NCBI GenBank assembly: GCA_020796225.1
Contig: CM036758.1
Coordinates: 27,017,897 to 27,081,896, forward strand
Length of the DNA: 64,000 bases
Source of the DNA: Arion vulgaris
Taxonomy: Eukaryota > Mollusca > Gastropoda > Stylommatophora > Arionidae
Direction of reading: 5' to 3'
Below are positions 55,101 to 60,978 of the stretch, piece by piece. Within the stretch, counting starts at the first letter, position 1; every line of letters begins with the position of its first letter. Under the pieces are notes generated by a model, which was not told the DNA's origin, did no database searches, and saw only the letters and a program-made list of their open reading frames with translations. A program made the translations under genes and the position numbers.

Positions 55101-55423
55101 TATGTTAATGATTAATGATTGATATATTGAGGGAACGAAGAGGATTGATATATTAGATATTTTTGACTACAGAATATAATTCAGATAGAAACAGTCAGGC
55201 AGTAAGAAACATACTTAAAATATACTCACCAACAGATTGGACATGACATTTTGCCCTCAGAAGCACGACCATGCAGACAACGAGAACAGAAGCTGTGAAA
55301 ACATCCAAAAATGCAAGGGTCTTCGTACGGCTCATTACAGAGATAGCAAAGCAGTGGGTTCCGAGTAGCTGGCTGGCTTGAATCATCAGGGTTTTCCATT
55401 GGCTGAAAAATGTCTCCTGACAT
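27448..55423 (-). CDS. RNF207: RING finger protein 207 gene (15 coding exons)
   Basis: RNF207 is a RING/B-box protein, in vertebrates an E3-ligase-like partner of HSP70 and of the HERG potassium channel. Its role in invertebrates is inferred only. Joining fifteen exons with GT/AG borders gives an open frame of 771 codons including the stop. The RING is C26, C29, C41, H43, C46, C49, C61, C64. The B-box follows with C97, C100, C110, C113, C118, C121, H126, H134. Helical segments follow (QLKSLSALLPTLHVHLVISS, FEQMKTQCQELQRDL, WEESLERINNEQDLYQ). A 239-residue last exon is basic and low-complexity, with a Cys-rich patch. The start MSGDIFQP aligns with the vertebrate MSGAIFGP. At 770 residues it is longer than the human protein because of its C-terminal tail. 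An acceptor at 55471-55477 implies a non-coding 5' exon farther upstream. The weakest boundary is the donor of exon 10. Confidence 0.94.
28470..28740 (+). pseudogene. LINE 3' end (RNase H-type) in RNF207 intron 14
   Basis: The + strand gives PKHILQDCPSLSNVRMEI and NNLRGTGEDLKC, parallel to TPEHILQSCPSY and KLWGTLEELQL at 1250-1360. It ends in gagcagaagaaga. Confidence 0.65.
29552..29812 (-). mobile_element. SINE-B full copy with 11-bp TSD
   Basis: Reverse SINE-B in RNF207 intron 14. The duplication cagaagagatc is at 29541-29551 and 29813-29823. It ends 39 bp from exon 14. Confidence 0.88.
29852..29944 (-). CDS. RNF207: RNF207 exon 14
   Basis: The acceptor cttatctcag and the donor gtatat flank 93 nt encoding LGQCNQTLEQEQHMASLLEE and ISAVQPDSQH. 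The first base finishes a Lys codon split with exon 13. Confidence 0.9.
29986..30149. repeat. Tandem repeat, about 50-60 bp units
   Basis: Three imperfect units built on ctacttctttctgactgaag and gtaagattttacggcaaact. The middle unit carries an extra ggttgggaaatt. It lies in RNF207 intron 13. Confidence 0.85.
30150..31157. other. Intron 13 DNA; nothing recognised
   Basis: No frame or repeat landmark was identified in this stretch. Confidence 0.35.
31158..31383 (-). repeat. SINE-B copy, tail-less
   Basis: Runs from gttaaccactatttgtaatt to ccccagcaacacactgac. The 3' tail is missing and no TSD was found. Confidence 0.75.
32140..32420 (+). repeat. SINE-E with a 26-bp tandem duplication
   Basis: tRNA-like head (aacatagtagttagagtact) and body (taacagctcttaggtcgacc, aggtcaaagaacaatacggg) match 50563-50822. 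Inside it, gtgtgaagtttaccacatca and cacatt are repeated in tandem at about 32299-32350. Confidence 0.65.
32637..32754 (-). CDS. RNF207: RNF207 exon 13
   Basis: The acceptor cctactacag and the donor gtcagt flank 118 nt encoding AQLQDVMRLKHESQHLKVVA and SQLTSFVASIAAVTERLAPK. These align with the conserved C-terminal helical region of vertebrate RNF207 (ITKQITPYVRSIAKVKERLEP). Confidence 0.93.
32829..33078 (-). mobile_element. SINE-A copy with imperfect TSD
   Basis: Flanks gtataatagaaat (32816-32828) and gtataatataaat (33079-33091) differ at one position. Confidence 0.82.
33092..33975. other. Intron 12 DNA; nothing recognised
   Basis: An open + strand stretch runs to about 33421 but shows no family resemblance. 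The rest is AT-rich. Confidence 0.35.
33976..34027 (-). CDS. RNF207: RNF207 exon 12
   Basis: The acceptor cttcttcttccag and the donor gttggt flank 52 nt encoding HWEESLERINNEQDLYQ. This is the counterpart of vertebrate IWEEAYQRVANEQEIYE. Confidence 0.93.
34225..34600 (-). pseudogene. Decayed LINE RT C-terminus
   Basis: The reverse complement carries FENRCLRKIMNIKWNKFR-like and KMEICWAHLRRND-like segments parallel to the + strand relic at 57030-57290. It then has a degraded RRPKETLKRTL region. Confidence 0.6.
34855..35000 (-). pseudogene. LINE fragment (RNase H-type)
   Basis: Closely parallels 47829-47990 of the large LINE (gaggtcaacaccagcttctg, the cacaaatgtggaaca stretch). It covers the segment between the RT and RNase H. 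Confidence 0.7.
35290..35600 (+). pseudogene. Decayed LINE RT segment
   Basis: VGLKINQKKTEIMTQ at about 35338-35385 is the conserved (GL)KIN..KT(E/K) motif that follows the catalytic box in non-LTR RTs. Frameshifts follow. Confidence 0.6.
35768..35953 (-). CDS. RNF207: RNF207 exon 11 (coiled coil)
   Basis: The acceptor cgcag and the donor gtaagt flank 186 nt encoding DLLQRFEQMKTQCQELQRDL, then a heptad-rich helix ending LEQKIPLLEK. It is phase 0 at both ends. Confidence 0.93.
36115..36300 (-). repeat. SINE-D copy
   Basis: Reverse orientation: gacatccagtatggtgcttc, then acatgaaggcttgctttcc and agccttctccgacttcagag. It matches the bodies at 24890-24950 and 52245-52368. Confidence 0.65.
36301..37185. 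other. Intron 10 DNA; nothing certain
   Basis: No repeat landmark was matched. A missed small RNF207 exon could lie here if the exon 10 donor is not the one chosen. Confidence 0.35.
37190..37475 (+). repeat. tRNA-derived SINE with D-type 3' domain
   Basis: The B-box gctcgggttcgaacccacta lies in a tRNA-like head. Next come acgtgagtacctctgaagtc and the end ttttcacgcaaaaatcagtt, shared with SINE-D. The CGGGTTCGAACCC arm is well kept. Confidence 0.65.
37703..37750. repeat. 23-bp tandem duplication beside RNF207 exon 10
   Basis: actcttcaatgacttgaggt is followed by a near-identical second copy (actcttcaatgacttgagat). It lies just 3' of the exon on the minus strand. Confidence 0.75.
37806..37857 (-). 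CDS. RNF207: RNF207 exon 10 (donor uncertain)
   Basis: The acceptor cgtatgcttag precedes RSLSREMNLLREPSHQQE, with RSLS aligning to the vertebrate RSIS. The frame continues into exon 11 only if the donor is gtcctc after CAGCAGGAG, which is a weak site. A better-looking donor at 37753 gives the wrong phase for exon 11. That donor would need an extra exon. Confidence 0.65.
38967..39032 (-). CDS. RNF207: RNF207 exon 9
   Basis: The acceptor gtattatttcag and the donor gtagga flank 66 nt encoding SIEPLLYVPLQRNTLTTSNSN. SIEPLL aligns with the vertebrate CLEPLLLLG segment. Confidence 0.85.
39233..39442 (+). repeat. SINE-A with internal deletion
   Basis: The head gtggttaccggggcccaaat jumps straight to gtcgtaagaggcgact, losing about 45 bp of head. 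The rest to the gaagaagaag tail is intact. No clear TSD was found. Confidence 0.8.
39443..39670 (+). repeat. SINE-E copy
   Basis: The tRNA-like head gatagtggttagttcagttg follows the SINE-A tail directly. The body (tagctggtgtgatgttgacc, gtgtcgatggtcaaagaata) matches 50563-50822. Confidence 0.65.
39870..40055 (-). pseudogene. piggyBac transposase C-terminal cysteine-rich domain
   Basis: The peptide includes KKVKTQFWCKFCQSFLCLKE and GSTCWEDLHSKQGY. The CxxC...CL...C...H spacing is that of the cysteine-rich end-binding domain that closes piggyBac transposases. The DDD catalytic core that should precede it is absent. Confidence 0.8.
40030..40245 (-). pseudogene. piggyBac transposase acidic N-terminus
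   Basis: MKRHAENFGNGHSKRMTIEQ is followed by AVELLLNDSEDELDLEYDYS and further acidic residues. This is the usual start of piggyBac-like transposases (basic, then Ile-Glu-helix, then a Ser/Asp/Glu run). It lies immediately upstream of the C-terminal remnant. Confidence 0.75.
40841..40941 (-). CDS. RNF207: RNF207 exon 8
   Basis: The acceptor ataattctcag and the donor gtgagt flank 101 nt encoding VLIERLNSIIQKQHPLHPTQ, then SGQIDTAYKTEFF. These align with ELMERLQGIVTRPHHLRPIQ of the human protein. Confidence 0.93.
41132..42647. mobile_element. 1.5-kb TTAA element with 13-bp TIRs
   Basis: TTAA at 41128-41131 and 42648-42651. The ends ccctcttattcctag and the complement of ccaggaataagaggg are inverted. 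The TTAA target suggests piggyBac, but no transposase domain was recognised in its 1516 bp. The right end is GC-rich (cgccggacggtaacggccgc). Confidence 0.85.
42700..42900 (-). pseudogene. LINE C-terminal scrap
   Basis: The reverse complement gives LKQFGHIEC, parallel to IRHFGHIKRDD of the relic at 61620-62215, with degraded flanking sequence. Confidence 0.5.
42995..43238 (+). mobile_element. SINE-A copy with 12-bp TSD
   Basis: The duplication attataataatt is at 42983-42994 and 43239-43250. The copy lies about 140 bp from RNF207 exon 7 in antisense orientation. Confidence 0.88.
43378..43519 (-). CDS. RNF207: RNF207 exon 7
   Basis: The acceptor atttattccag and the donor gtaagt flank 142 nt encoding QFSEKEAAFRSQLKSLSALL, then PTLHVHLVISSAFSGSANKF and EFLDLAY. 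This is one of the best-conserved segments of the family. Confidence 0.95.
43725..43960 (-). pseudogene. mariner-type transposase C-terminal relic
   Basis: The reverse complement reads FPKLKMLLKGTHFVSREDNM, a stop, then TKLNSIPK, a stop, then CLKCFQQLLK. This is the F-P-K-L-K...F...IPK..F..CF..W pattern that ends mariner-like transposases. Stops and losses show it is dead, and no TIR was found. Confidence 0.7.
43980..44180 (-). pseudogene. LINE RNase H fragment
   Basis: Parallels 47525-47690 of the large LINE (tggtggcttttaatgcagac, ggcattaatggtttccagag), the region around the first RNase H catalytic Asp. Confidence 0.7.
44181..45066. other. Intron 6 DNA; nothing recognised
   Basis: Exon 6 read-through makes a long minus-strand frame here, but there is no conserved coding signal beyond the donor at 45061-45066. 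Confidence 0.4.
45067..45239 (-). CDS. RNF207: RNF207 exon 6
   Basis: The acceptor tgccttttag and the donor gtttgg flank 173 nt encoding AFRELQNSVRDAVLLFKTLL, then EEIKVNADNERTVIEKLYIS and LMEKLAETRDLLLQKVD, a predicted coiled coil. The donor gtttgg is non-optimal. Confidence 0.93.
45330..45505 (-). repeat. LINE 3'-end fragment (RNase H-type)
   Basis: cttcttcgatccagcggtac and the following tgagcttttgcccttcgacc match the 3' terminus of the LINE at 46698-50430. Confidence 0.75.
45548..45623 (-). CDS. RNF207: RNF207 exon 5
   Basis: The acceptor gaatacttacag and the donor gttagt flank 76 nt encoding ESRGHCLDLETAYKQSCKKL and DLRVQ, the counterpart of KESRAHCVDLESAYVQGCERL. Confidence 0.94.
45925..46310 (+). 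mobile_element. SINE-B interrupted by another SINE-B
   Basis: The head gtgtggtgccggggcccaca runs to gtcgtaagaggcgact at 46006. It resumes at 46252 (gtaagaggcgactgatgtag) and runs on to about 46310, where it is 3'-truncated. Confidence 0.85.
46007..46251 (-). mobile_element. SINE-B inserted in SINE-B, 13-bp TSD
   Basis: Complete reverse copy from tail (tcttcttcttcaaacactt) to head (cccgcaacacacaggcat). The duplication gtaagaggcgact lies at 45994-46006 and 46252-46264. That target is itself the conserved head motif of the family. Confidence 0.9.
46526..46607 (-). CDS. RNF207: RNF207 exon 4
   Basis: The acceptor ctgtctgcag and the donor gtaagt flank 82 nt encoding LHEEPYIMFSSEKKIMLCIN and CFRDMR. 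These align with TLHAEPYLLFSTDKKLLLCIRCFRD. Confidence 0.95.
46698..48197 (-). pseudogene. LINE RNase H domain and Cys/His C-terminus
   Basis: From 48197 the frame carries the RT thumb region (IRSAIEYNSALLTTCSK), then RNase H: VHVYTDGSAFKATIKAGYG with the first Asp, YEAEIHAIEAALYHL with Glu, TYSMSALQAL, and WIPGHSNTPGNDKADRLAKK with the last Asp. TYSMSAL has Tyr where the family has a catalytic Asp (usually TDS). After a frameshift near 46970-47100, the segment ECQLCAHHHETVHHHLFKCQ forms a Cys/His cluster. Confidence 0.9.
48233..49196 (-). pseudogene. LINE reverse transcriptase domain
   Basis: RT fingers and palm: LKLRKSPGPDKIHNEML, then YRPISLTSYLGKLAEKIVNC, HEQAGFRAGNCTEDQLF, AIFFDLQQAYDRVWRKGLL, GLPQGSSLSCTLFLLYINDL, LYADDLAIW (catalytic YADD at about 48465-48480), and the WKLKIN motif. 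A frameshift lies near 49000 and another near 48240. Confidence 0.93.
49271..49766 (-). pseudogene. LINE linker between endonuclease and RT
   Basis: Two broken frames: VTKAILKASSLCIPRAAEIT (49766-49566) and KNEKWIDTCSKLDFRRNGNK, then VWALVNNLSGD (49513-49271). Such a linker is usual between endonuclease and RT in I/Jockey-group elements. Confidence 0.8.
49747..50430 (-). pseudogene. LINE AP-type endonuclease domain
   Basis: Starts at NILQLNICGLRNKKIELSKL, then VALLQETLHKDSD (catalytic Glu), GDFNGHSPRWG (Asp and Asn), LTRPDLTICSSDL, and the SDH motif in IGSDHKPLL. These are the ordered motifs of the apurinic-like endonuclease. A frameshift lies between 50057 and 50187. The first few residues are cut off by the 5' truncation. 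Confidence 0.9.
50563..50822 (+). repeat. SINE-E, best-preserved copy
   Basis: tRNA-like head with A-box-like acatagttgttagtgaactt and B-box-like cgggttcaattccaccc, then a body with taacggctctcagattcacc and gcggccgacgtgatgttgat. Relatives lie at 32140, 39443 and 54868. Confidence 0.75.
51186..51521 (-). pseudogene. Decayed LINE RT C-terminus
   Basis: The reverse strand reads AFHMHCLRCMLRIFWSYRIT, then RRLRWLGHPNKLND and WIPKNILNRKLASR. This is the FHLRCLR...RLRWLGH..R...IPK.. pattern of non-LTR RT C-termini, also seen at 58640-59150. Confidence 0.75.
51680..51824 (-). CDS. RNF207: RNF207 exon 3 (B-box)
   Basis: The acceptor tttatttcaag and the donor gtaagt flank 145 nt encoding TAAQMFFCNTCMQPLCNQCR, then EETHRAKMFSSHDMVLLTKR and AREVHKKC. 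These supply the last six zinc ligands of the B-box. Confidence 0.95.
51970..52220 (-). mobile_element. SINE-A copy with imperfect 12-bp TSD
   Basis: Flanks aaacttgtagct (51958-51969) and aaacttatagct (52221-52232) differ at one base. Confidence 0.85.
52245..52368 (-). repeat. SINE-D copy
   Basis: ttgcccgctatggccctaac, then gtgaatgcttgttttccctt and cattctctgaattcagaggt match 36115-36300 in the same orientation. Confidence 0.65.
52494..52605 (-). CDS. RNF207: RNF207 exon 2
   Basis: The acceptor atttctctttcag and the donor gtaagt flank 112 nt encoding YVHTLKDGASLPPSDLLLKF, then MVESSTEERAQCANCDS. It links the RING to the B-box and carries the first two B-box cysteines. Confidence 0.95.
52675..52983 (-). 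mobile_element. SINE-C copy with 11-bp TSD
   Basis: Reverse copy from the (CT)n/cgcgcgaccacc tail to the shared head at the right. The duplication tttcagagttc is at 52664-52674 and 52984-52994. It lies 70 bp upstream of RNF207 exon 2. Confidence 0.88.
52995..53954. other. Intron 1 DNA; nothing recognised
   Basis: Open stretches exist on the + strand (around 53453-53749) but with no family resemblance. Confidence 0.35.
53955..54110 (+). repeat. tRNA-derived SINE (family F)
   Basis: A-box-like gtggcttagggaatagtgac and B-box-like tgagttcgaatcacgc, then gttcagaaagcaatggcaaa. The last block is shared in reverse with 25930-26107. Confidence 0.65.
54465..54800 (+). pseudogene. Very decayed LINE C-terminus
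   Basis: VALYDSETWQLRNRDE begins the segment. It keeps only the xYxSETW signature of non-LTR RT C-termini, followed by many stops. Confidence 0.45.
54868..55035 (+). repeat. SINE-E, head-less
   Basis: cttaacggcttttaggtcaa, then aggtggctgacgtaaagttg and gtgccgaaggtcaatgaaaa. The tRNA-like part is absent. Confidence 0.6.
55230..55423 (-). CDS. RNF207: RNF207 exon 1 (start and RING finger)
   Basis: Begins MSGDIFQPMENPDDSSQPAT. It then encodes the full C3HC4 RING, and the exon ends two bases into the codon after CPIC. The donor gtgagt is at 55229-55224. An in-frame upstream extension exists, but MSGDIF aligns with the vertebrate start. Confidence 0.96.
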
Positions 55424-55470
55424 AGTTATCTCAGTACAATAATCTTGGTGCACAGGACACCAATAAATAT
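55424..55470 (-). other. Probable RNF207 5' UTR part of exon 1
   Basis: The minus-strand acceptor attatccttgcag ends at 55471, suggesting 47 nt of 5' UTR and an intron upstream. The first exon and promoter were not found. Confidence 0.5.
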
Positions 55471-55547
55471 CTGCAAGGATAATAAAGTATGTTTCATTAC
55501 AAACTCAACACATAACATATGGTATCTGAAAGTGGAAGAATATTTTT

Positions 55548-55690
55548 CTGTCCTGTTTGGGGCATAAGCTATTAACCAACTCATGCCAATTTTTTCACCT
55601 TTAGCTATCTCTTGCAGCTCTTCCATATATCGTTAATCACTGCCTCCAAATCTCTTTTCCATGTATTTCTAGGCCTTCCTGAAAATCGTA
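55548..55690 (-). pseudogene. LINE 3'-end fragment (GRPR-type)
   Basis: The reverse complement gives the RPRNTWKRDLEA-like and ELVNSLCPKQ-like end of the 17381-18290 LINE type. Confidence 0.65.
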
Positions 55691-55744
55691 GCATATTCTT
55701 TACAGGACATATCCATCCACCACAGTAAACGAGTCGTTGATTTT

Positions 55745-56235
55745 CTAGACATTAATTATACGTTCAGTAGTTTGTCACTGCTTTCTGAACGGTGAGGTCC
55801 GCCCGAGTGGTTACCAGGGCCCAGAATAGGGTGTAAAGAATAAAACCACTGTTACCTGACACGCATGTCGCAAGAGGGGACTAAGGAGGTTGGGCATGGG
55901 GCTAGCTACCCCACACCATAAAAAACACTAGATGGCTACAGAACAGAGAGTGAACCAAGTAAACGCTGGCTGAAACCGGACACATCGCCGCAGGATAAGC
56001 ACTAGAGCTCTAAATGGTGCTGAAGATGTGAGGAAAAACACACCAATGCTAAAGCTGCATGAATCAAATTTCCACATGAATAGAATTTATGGGAAATCTG
56101 GTACATCGGTCTGGGCGGTGATCGCGAGAGAGAGAGAACGGCGAGGTCTATTTCCAAACTTGCCAGCTGTGGAGTTTGAACCAGGCATGCTTGGGTTGCG
56201 ATCGAGCTAGCTACTGCTTAAGCTACAGATGCCCA
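55745..56235 (-). repeat. SINE-F interrupted by SINE-C
   Basis: agtttgtcactgctttctga is joined, after removal of the SINE-C, to cgaggtctatttccaaactt, with the B-box block gagtttgaaccaggcatgc. This reconstructs the layout of 25930-26107. Confidence 0.7.
55800..56135 (+). mobile_element. SINE-C, reference copy with 13-bp TSD
   Basis: Shared head (gcccgagtggttaccagggc, then the gtcgcaagaggggacta core). Then the C-specific body (ctagctaccccacaccataa, gtaaacgctggctgaaacc) ending in gatcgcgagagagagagaac. TSD gaacggtgaggtc (55787-55799) and gaacggcgaggtc (56136-56148) differ at one base. Confidence 0.88.
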
Positions 56236-57029
56236 CATTATACATTAGCTTTGTGTAACTTGTTATATATGATAACAACAATAGTAAGCATCATATTAAA
56301 AACTATAACATATTGTGGAGCTTAACATATCTATTACTAGTATTTATGTCCTTGTGATGCAGTTTGTACTGATACTATTTTCTTCTTTTTCTTCAATGAT
56401 CCAGCGGGCACTTTAGTTTTTGTCCTTTGGCCCAATGCTGTGTAGTGGTATCTGCATGTGTTTGTAAGTTGTTCTTTTGTTCTGTATAATGTATTTCATT
56501 TATCTGACACTATTTTAAAACTAGACCACTGGTTCAGCGAATAAGGAGAATGTCATGGTTGCCTGAAGTTGTCATTGCATAACACTCTTTGTGGAGATTT
56601 TGACACAATGAGGCGGGCCCTTGCATTCTTTGAACATATTTAAGTAGATATCTCGGAGTAAATGAAGATGCTTATTTGATACAGAATTAGTAAGTGACCA
56701 AACATTTTATGTGTTGGTTTTTAGTTACAATGGGCTACCTACAGTAAGATTTTCTAAAACCAATCAATGTTAACTGTCAGAGCTTCATTCAACCGTATGA
56801 ATATTTTAAACATGTTTATGCTGAATTCTTACAAATGGTAATCAAGAACCAGAAACAACTCTACTCAGCTACTGTCCCACCCTGGCAGTTAGTCGTAGAT
56901 TATTATAGACTAAGACTATACATTCATATACACTACAGTGTATATTTAAGTATGAATGATAAATTACAAATTTCCAAATTTGATGTTGCCTCAATTCTGA
57001 CCTATGTCGGTGAGTTCCAAACGAATTAA
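56236..57029. other. Upstream DNA with LINE 3'-end scrap
   Basis: Bases 56383-56510 (tcttcaatgatccagcgggc, gtgtagtggtatctgcatgt) repeat the 3' terminus of the RNase H-type LINE in reverse. The rest is unassigned. Confidence 0.5.
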
Positions 57030-57290
57030 ATATCTAGAAAGTGAGTTAAATGCATTTGAAAATAGGTGTCTACGAAAATTATGAACATAAAATGGGACGA
57101 ATTCAAGAGAGTTGATGATATCAAAATGTCTGGTCAACCACTAGTAACAACTTTTATGAGAACGAGAAGATGGAAATATGTTGGGTATACTCTGAGAAGA
57201 AGAGAAGACATGATCAATGAAGTGGGAGGCAAATGGTTCAAGTAAGAAGCTTGAAAGGACGCCCAAGAAAAACGCACTTTACTGAGATGG
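57030..57290 (+). pseudogene. Decayed LINE RT C-terminus
   Basis: AFENRCLRKIMNIKWDEFKR, then TRRWKYVGYTLRRREDMINE, in a broken frame. It parallels the reverse relic at 34225-34600. Confidence 0.7.
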
Positions 57291-58639
57291 GTAAGAAATA
57301 TCTGACTATTCCATTGTTGAATTGTTCTTAAAATTGTTGAGACTGAATCAAATGAATGAGTTGGCCAGAATAAAGCTATGAAGAAACTGCTTGCAGTCCT
57401 TCTGTAATGTATAACTATAACGGTACGAGAGGAATACAAAAAGTATAATTATAGTGGGATGACTATGAATATCTTAATTAATAATATCTTATCTAATCTA
57501 GTATCTTAATTAAATTAGTGTAGGGTAGCCCGGGTAGGCCTAAAGTTGTTAGTGATGTTTTGATAGCAGTAGCCTGAGGTAGCACAGCTGAGACATTCAA
57601 GCGACTTCGAGTTATAGTATTACCTTCACAAAAGCTAAATTTATGTGTCAACGTCAAACGTGATTAAAAATTTCATGAATCAGTAATGATAGACAAAATG
57701 TAGCCACTTGCTCTTGTGTCATTTTGTTGCAAGACGAATCATTGAGAGAGTTGTGGAAGGGTGAATCAGACAGCCGTGGCGGAAGTAGGAACAAATTGAG
57801 AAGGGAACTTGGAGACGGAAGTGGTTTCTTGCACGTACGGAAGAGTAGTGATATACGTTCCGCTACTTTTCGGTATTTATACTTCATGTTACTTTTGCAA
57901 GACGTACTCGCTACTTAGTAGCTGTTTCATTGTCTCTAATTAGTGATTGTTGTCTACTCAGCACAATCATCAAATAGCTAGTCCCGATAACAACTTTGCA
58001 ACTAAAACAGTATTTTTGAATTTTCTATCTTATGTCAGATGTCTTTCTCCGCTGCTGTAATGTTCAAATCATATTTCGCGAATCCAGTGTTTCCAACAAG
58101 AAAGTAAACTATTGGGATGTAAAACCATACAAGATCTCCAACTGCTAGCAACGAACGCATCACATGGAGATCTAAAACCTCTGCCCTATATGCCGCCTTT
58201 GGCACGAAAGGAACAAACTAACTAAGTGGTGGCTAGTCATTAAGGGCCAGGCCCCACCAAAAGTAATGTGTAACGTGTATTTATTATTTTATAAATTATT
58301 TGTTCATAATTATTATTTTTAACGTGATACTGTTTAGCTTTGAAAGTTGAATATGTAACGCTAAAATATTATATAGAGTCTGAAAATAGTCGTATTATTC
58401 TAGTAAATGTGGGATAAGTGGAATAGACAAATAATAGTAAATACTAAAATATAACAATACAAAACGATTATCTCCTAGATAACAATTTACTGCTAGACAA
58501 GATGGTGACGTAAACAAGACTTGTGTCTGAGTAATTTATATAACGTTGCCTTGGTGTTGCCCATATCGGCAAACTATAACAGCTAGCGTGGGACAACACA
58601 AAACTGATATTGCAGACGAAGATTCAAATATGTCGAGCC
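57291..58639. other. Unassigned DNA upstream of RNF207
   Basis: No gene or repeat landmark. Bases 57700-57900 are less AT-rich and could hold the RNF207 first exon or promoter, but no element supports this directly. Confidence 0.3.
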
Positions 58640-59150
58640 TGTGTAATTAGTTAATTACTCTATGGCTCAGAAACATGGGCAGTCTACTCAAGACCAGAGA
58701 GAGAGGAGACTTAACATCTTTCACCTTCGATGTCTACGCAAGATTATGAACATCAAATGGTACGACAAGATAACCTACTCTGAAGTACTGCAACGTGCAA
58801 ACCTGCCTTCCATCATGGGCATGCTCAGCAGTATACGACTAAGATGGTTAGGGCATGTGAGGAGAATGGAAAATTGTCGCATATCAAAACAAATGTTGTT
58901 CTGTGAACGTTTAGATGGGATGAAGAACCATGTCAGCCCACTGCTCAAATATAAATATGTCTACTGGGCATCAATGAAGAACTTTTCTATAGGTTCCAGA
59001 ATGTGAGAAAAACTAGCTGATGGCAGAGTTGCATGGAAAGCGATATTGCACAAAGGAGCAGAGTCTTTTGAGAAGAGACTTATGTCAGCTGAACGACAGA
59101 GAGAAAAGCGACAACTCAGAAGTTGTCACAATAAATCACCTGCCAATCGA
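58640..59150 (+). pseudogene. LINE RT C-terminus
   Basis: LLYGSETWAVYSRP-like start, then NIFHLRCLRKIMNIKWYDKI, TYSEVLQRANLPSIMGMLSS, IRLRWLGHVRRMENCRISKQ, and a tail with AWKAILHKGAESFEKRL. It is close to the usual non-LTR C-terminus, with about three disruptions. Confidence 0.82.
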
Positions 59151-59503
59151 TCGTCTGTAAAGACAAGAAAGGCCATATACATATATTTACCTACCTAGTT
59201 TCTTCCTAACTTCGCTTATTTATGTGTGTATGTGAGAGCTCACATGAAATTAGTGGTCGCATTGGGAAGGCCTTCACTGCTATGTTTAAATTAGCAAAGC
59301 GTGTCTAACTTCATGCGGCATAGACAAAAACACTGGGAGCGGCTGGCCAAAGACAGTACAGGCAAGCATGGCGAGCGGCAGTGAGGGGTGGCTCAAAAGA
59401 AAAGAATAAAAACAACATCACATGTGGAGGCAAAAGAGAGCACAGAGAACATCCCATGCATCGGCTCTAGTCTCTAGTTTTACCTGCAGCAACTGTGGCA
59501 AGG

Positions 59504-59615
59504 ATTACCACTCCAGAATAGCCACTCCATTACAGCCACGTGAAACGTTGTGATTCAGCACAGAACATACTACGTGACGCAACACCTATTGTCTCCTGAG
59601 ACAAAGAGGCCAATA
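59504..59615 (+). repeat. Repeat shared with 24215-24295
   Basis: gattcagcacagaacatact and cctattgtctcctgagacaa are near-identical to the core of the palindromic repeat at 24080-24420. Confidence 0.7.
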
Positions 59616-59809
59616 ATGATGATGTGAGAGCTCAGAGATGGTGACGTGTACTGTGCACGAATAGCTAGGATCAGGACAAAATACTGGTCAAGTTCTTGCC
59701 TCACTTCCCCGTGGAGTTACAGATTCCTCTTGTTAAATTTTTAGTTTTGTCCGTTTTTCCGTTCGGCTGCCTTGAGGACGCTTTCACTTTGGGGCAGTTA
59801 GGGATTAGA

Positions 59810-59878
59810 GCGCAGCCGAATGGATTAGCGCGGCTCCCATTCGGGAGACCCGGGTTCGATACTCGGTAAGATCAACAC
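59810..59878 (+). repeat. tRNA-like sequence
   Basis: The T-arm ccgggttcgatactcgg is well formed (5-bp stem, 7-nt loop). The D-arm-like ccgaatggattagcgcgg precedes it. The anticodon arm does not have a normal 7-nt loop and no acceptor stem closes. It is probably a SINE head or tRNA pseudogene. Confidence 0.5.
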
Positions 59879-60094
59879 GTTTTTACTGTCGAGGGCATAC
59901 AGAACAAATTATAACCTGAACAGTTTCGTGGTGACTGTGCTAGTCATGCGACCATTACATTTCTGTCCTGTCTTCCCTGTCCTACATTGTCCTAAAAAGT
60001 GATATTACAGGCAGTAATGACAGTTTTTTAATCGTCTGATTGTATTTATGATGTCTGGTGTATAGGGACAATCTTAATCTCTTCGTCTGTTTTG

Positions 60095-60225
60095 TATCCT
60101 TTGCTTGATAAAGGCCTTTTGGTTGAAACGTTGCTGTATCTTGTTTTTGTAATTTGCAGCACATTACTTTGTTTTTGTGCGTTTCGACATAGCTATATAG
60201 TTTAACTGCAGTCTTCCCATGTACT
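60095..60225 (+). repeat. Arm-like fragment of the fold-back family
   Basis: cttgataaaggccttttggt, then tgaaacgttgctgt, as in the right arm of 18447-18732. A shorter reverse piece lies at about 60560-60622 (cagcaaagtttcaaccaaaa). Confidence 0.65.
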
Positions 60226-60325
60226 GACACTCGCGCACAGTCACACGAGCACAGACACATACGCACAGACACACGAGCACAGACACACGCACATGCAGGC
60301 ATACACGTACACAAACGCACACACA
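60222..60325. repeat. CA-rich tandem repeat
   Basis: Irregular cacagacacacgagcacaga units of about 14-30 bp. Confidence 0.8.
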
Positions 60326-60762
60326 ACGTCATCATCATCAGGTACCGTGCCGGCTGGCGTAGGCGATCATGGATCTCCACAAATCTCTGTCGTCGGTGTT
60401 TGCTATCAATTCAGATGTTGATGCTCTACTGTGCCATGAAGTCAGACTGTCCAACATTTTCTCTCTCTCTGTCTTCCTCTGTCTCGTCTACCCTCGATTT
60501 TACCGGTTGTCACAATGTGTTCTAAATCTCCCTTTCTCATCACATGTCCGAGGGCAAATTACAAATACAAGATACAGCAAAGTTTCAACCAAAAGACATT
60601 TATCAAGCATACTACACAACGTATCCATTCTAATAAAGATCTTTCTCCATGAACTGTAAACATCAAAGCCGACTTTCAATTTATCGTGATACGCCGCTGT
60701 CAACTACAGACCGGGAATATTTTGTTTACACTTGGTCATTGGTGAATAAAAAATGATGGACT

Positions 60763-60806
60763 TTCTCTCTTTCTCTCTCTCTCTTTCTCTCTCTCCCTCT
60801 CTCCAT
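60763..60806. repeat. (CT)n simple repeat
   Basis: ctctctttctctctctctct low-complexity run. Confidence 0.9.
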
Positions 60807-60978
60807 TCTACTCTTACATACAAAATCAACGTGCAAAAACTCTGGTCGCCCCAAATATCTAGGTTATCTGTCCCTTTTAGTCAGCTCAGCCACAGCCAGG
60901 CTAAGTTTATAGTTGGTTATAACCAGAGTAGTTTATAGTTGGCTCTGGCTCAGCCAGCCAGCTTTAGAGAATTTGTAT

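Noticed and set aside
59810..59878. Functional tRNA gene
   Set aside because: The T-arm is good but there is no closing acceptor stem and the anticodon arm is irregular. It is more likely a SINE head or tRNA pseudogene.
60222..60380. Cys-rich frame (CVRLCTCMPACACVCARV) resembling a small secreted peptide
   Set aside because: It is a translation of the CA-rich tandem repeat, with no signal peptide or flanking gene structure.
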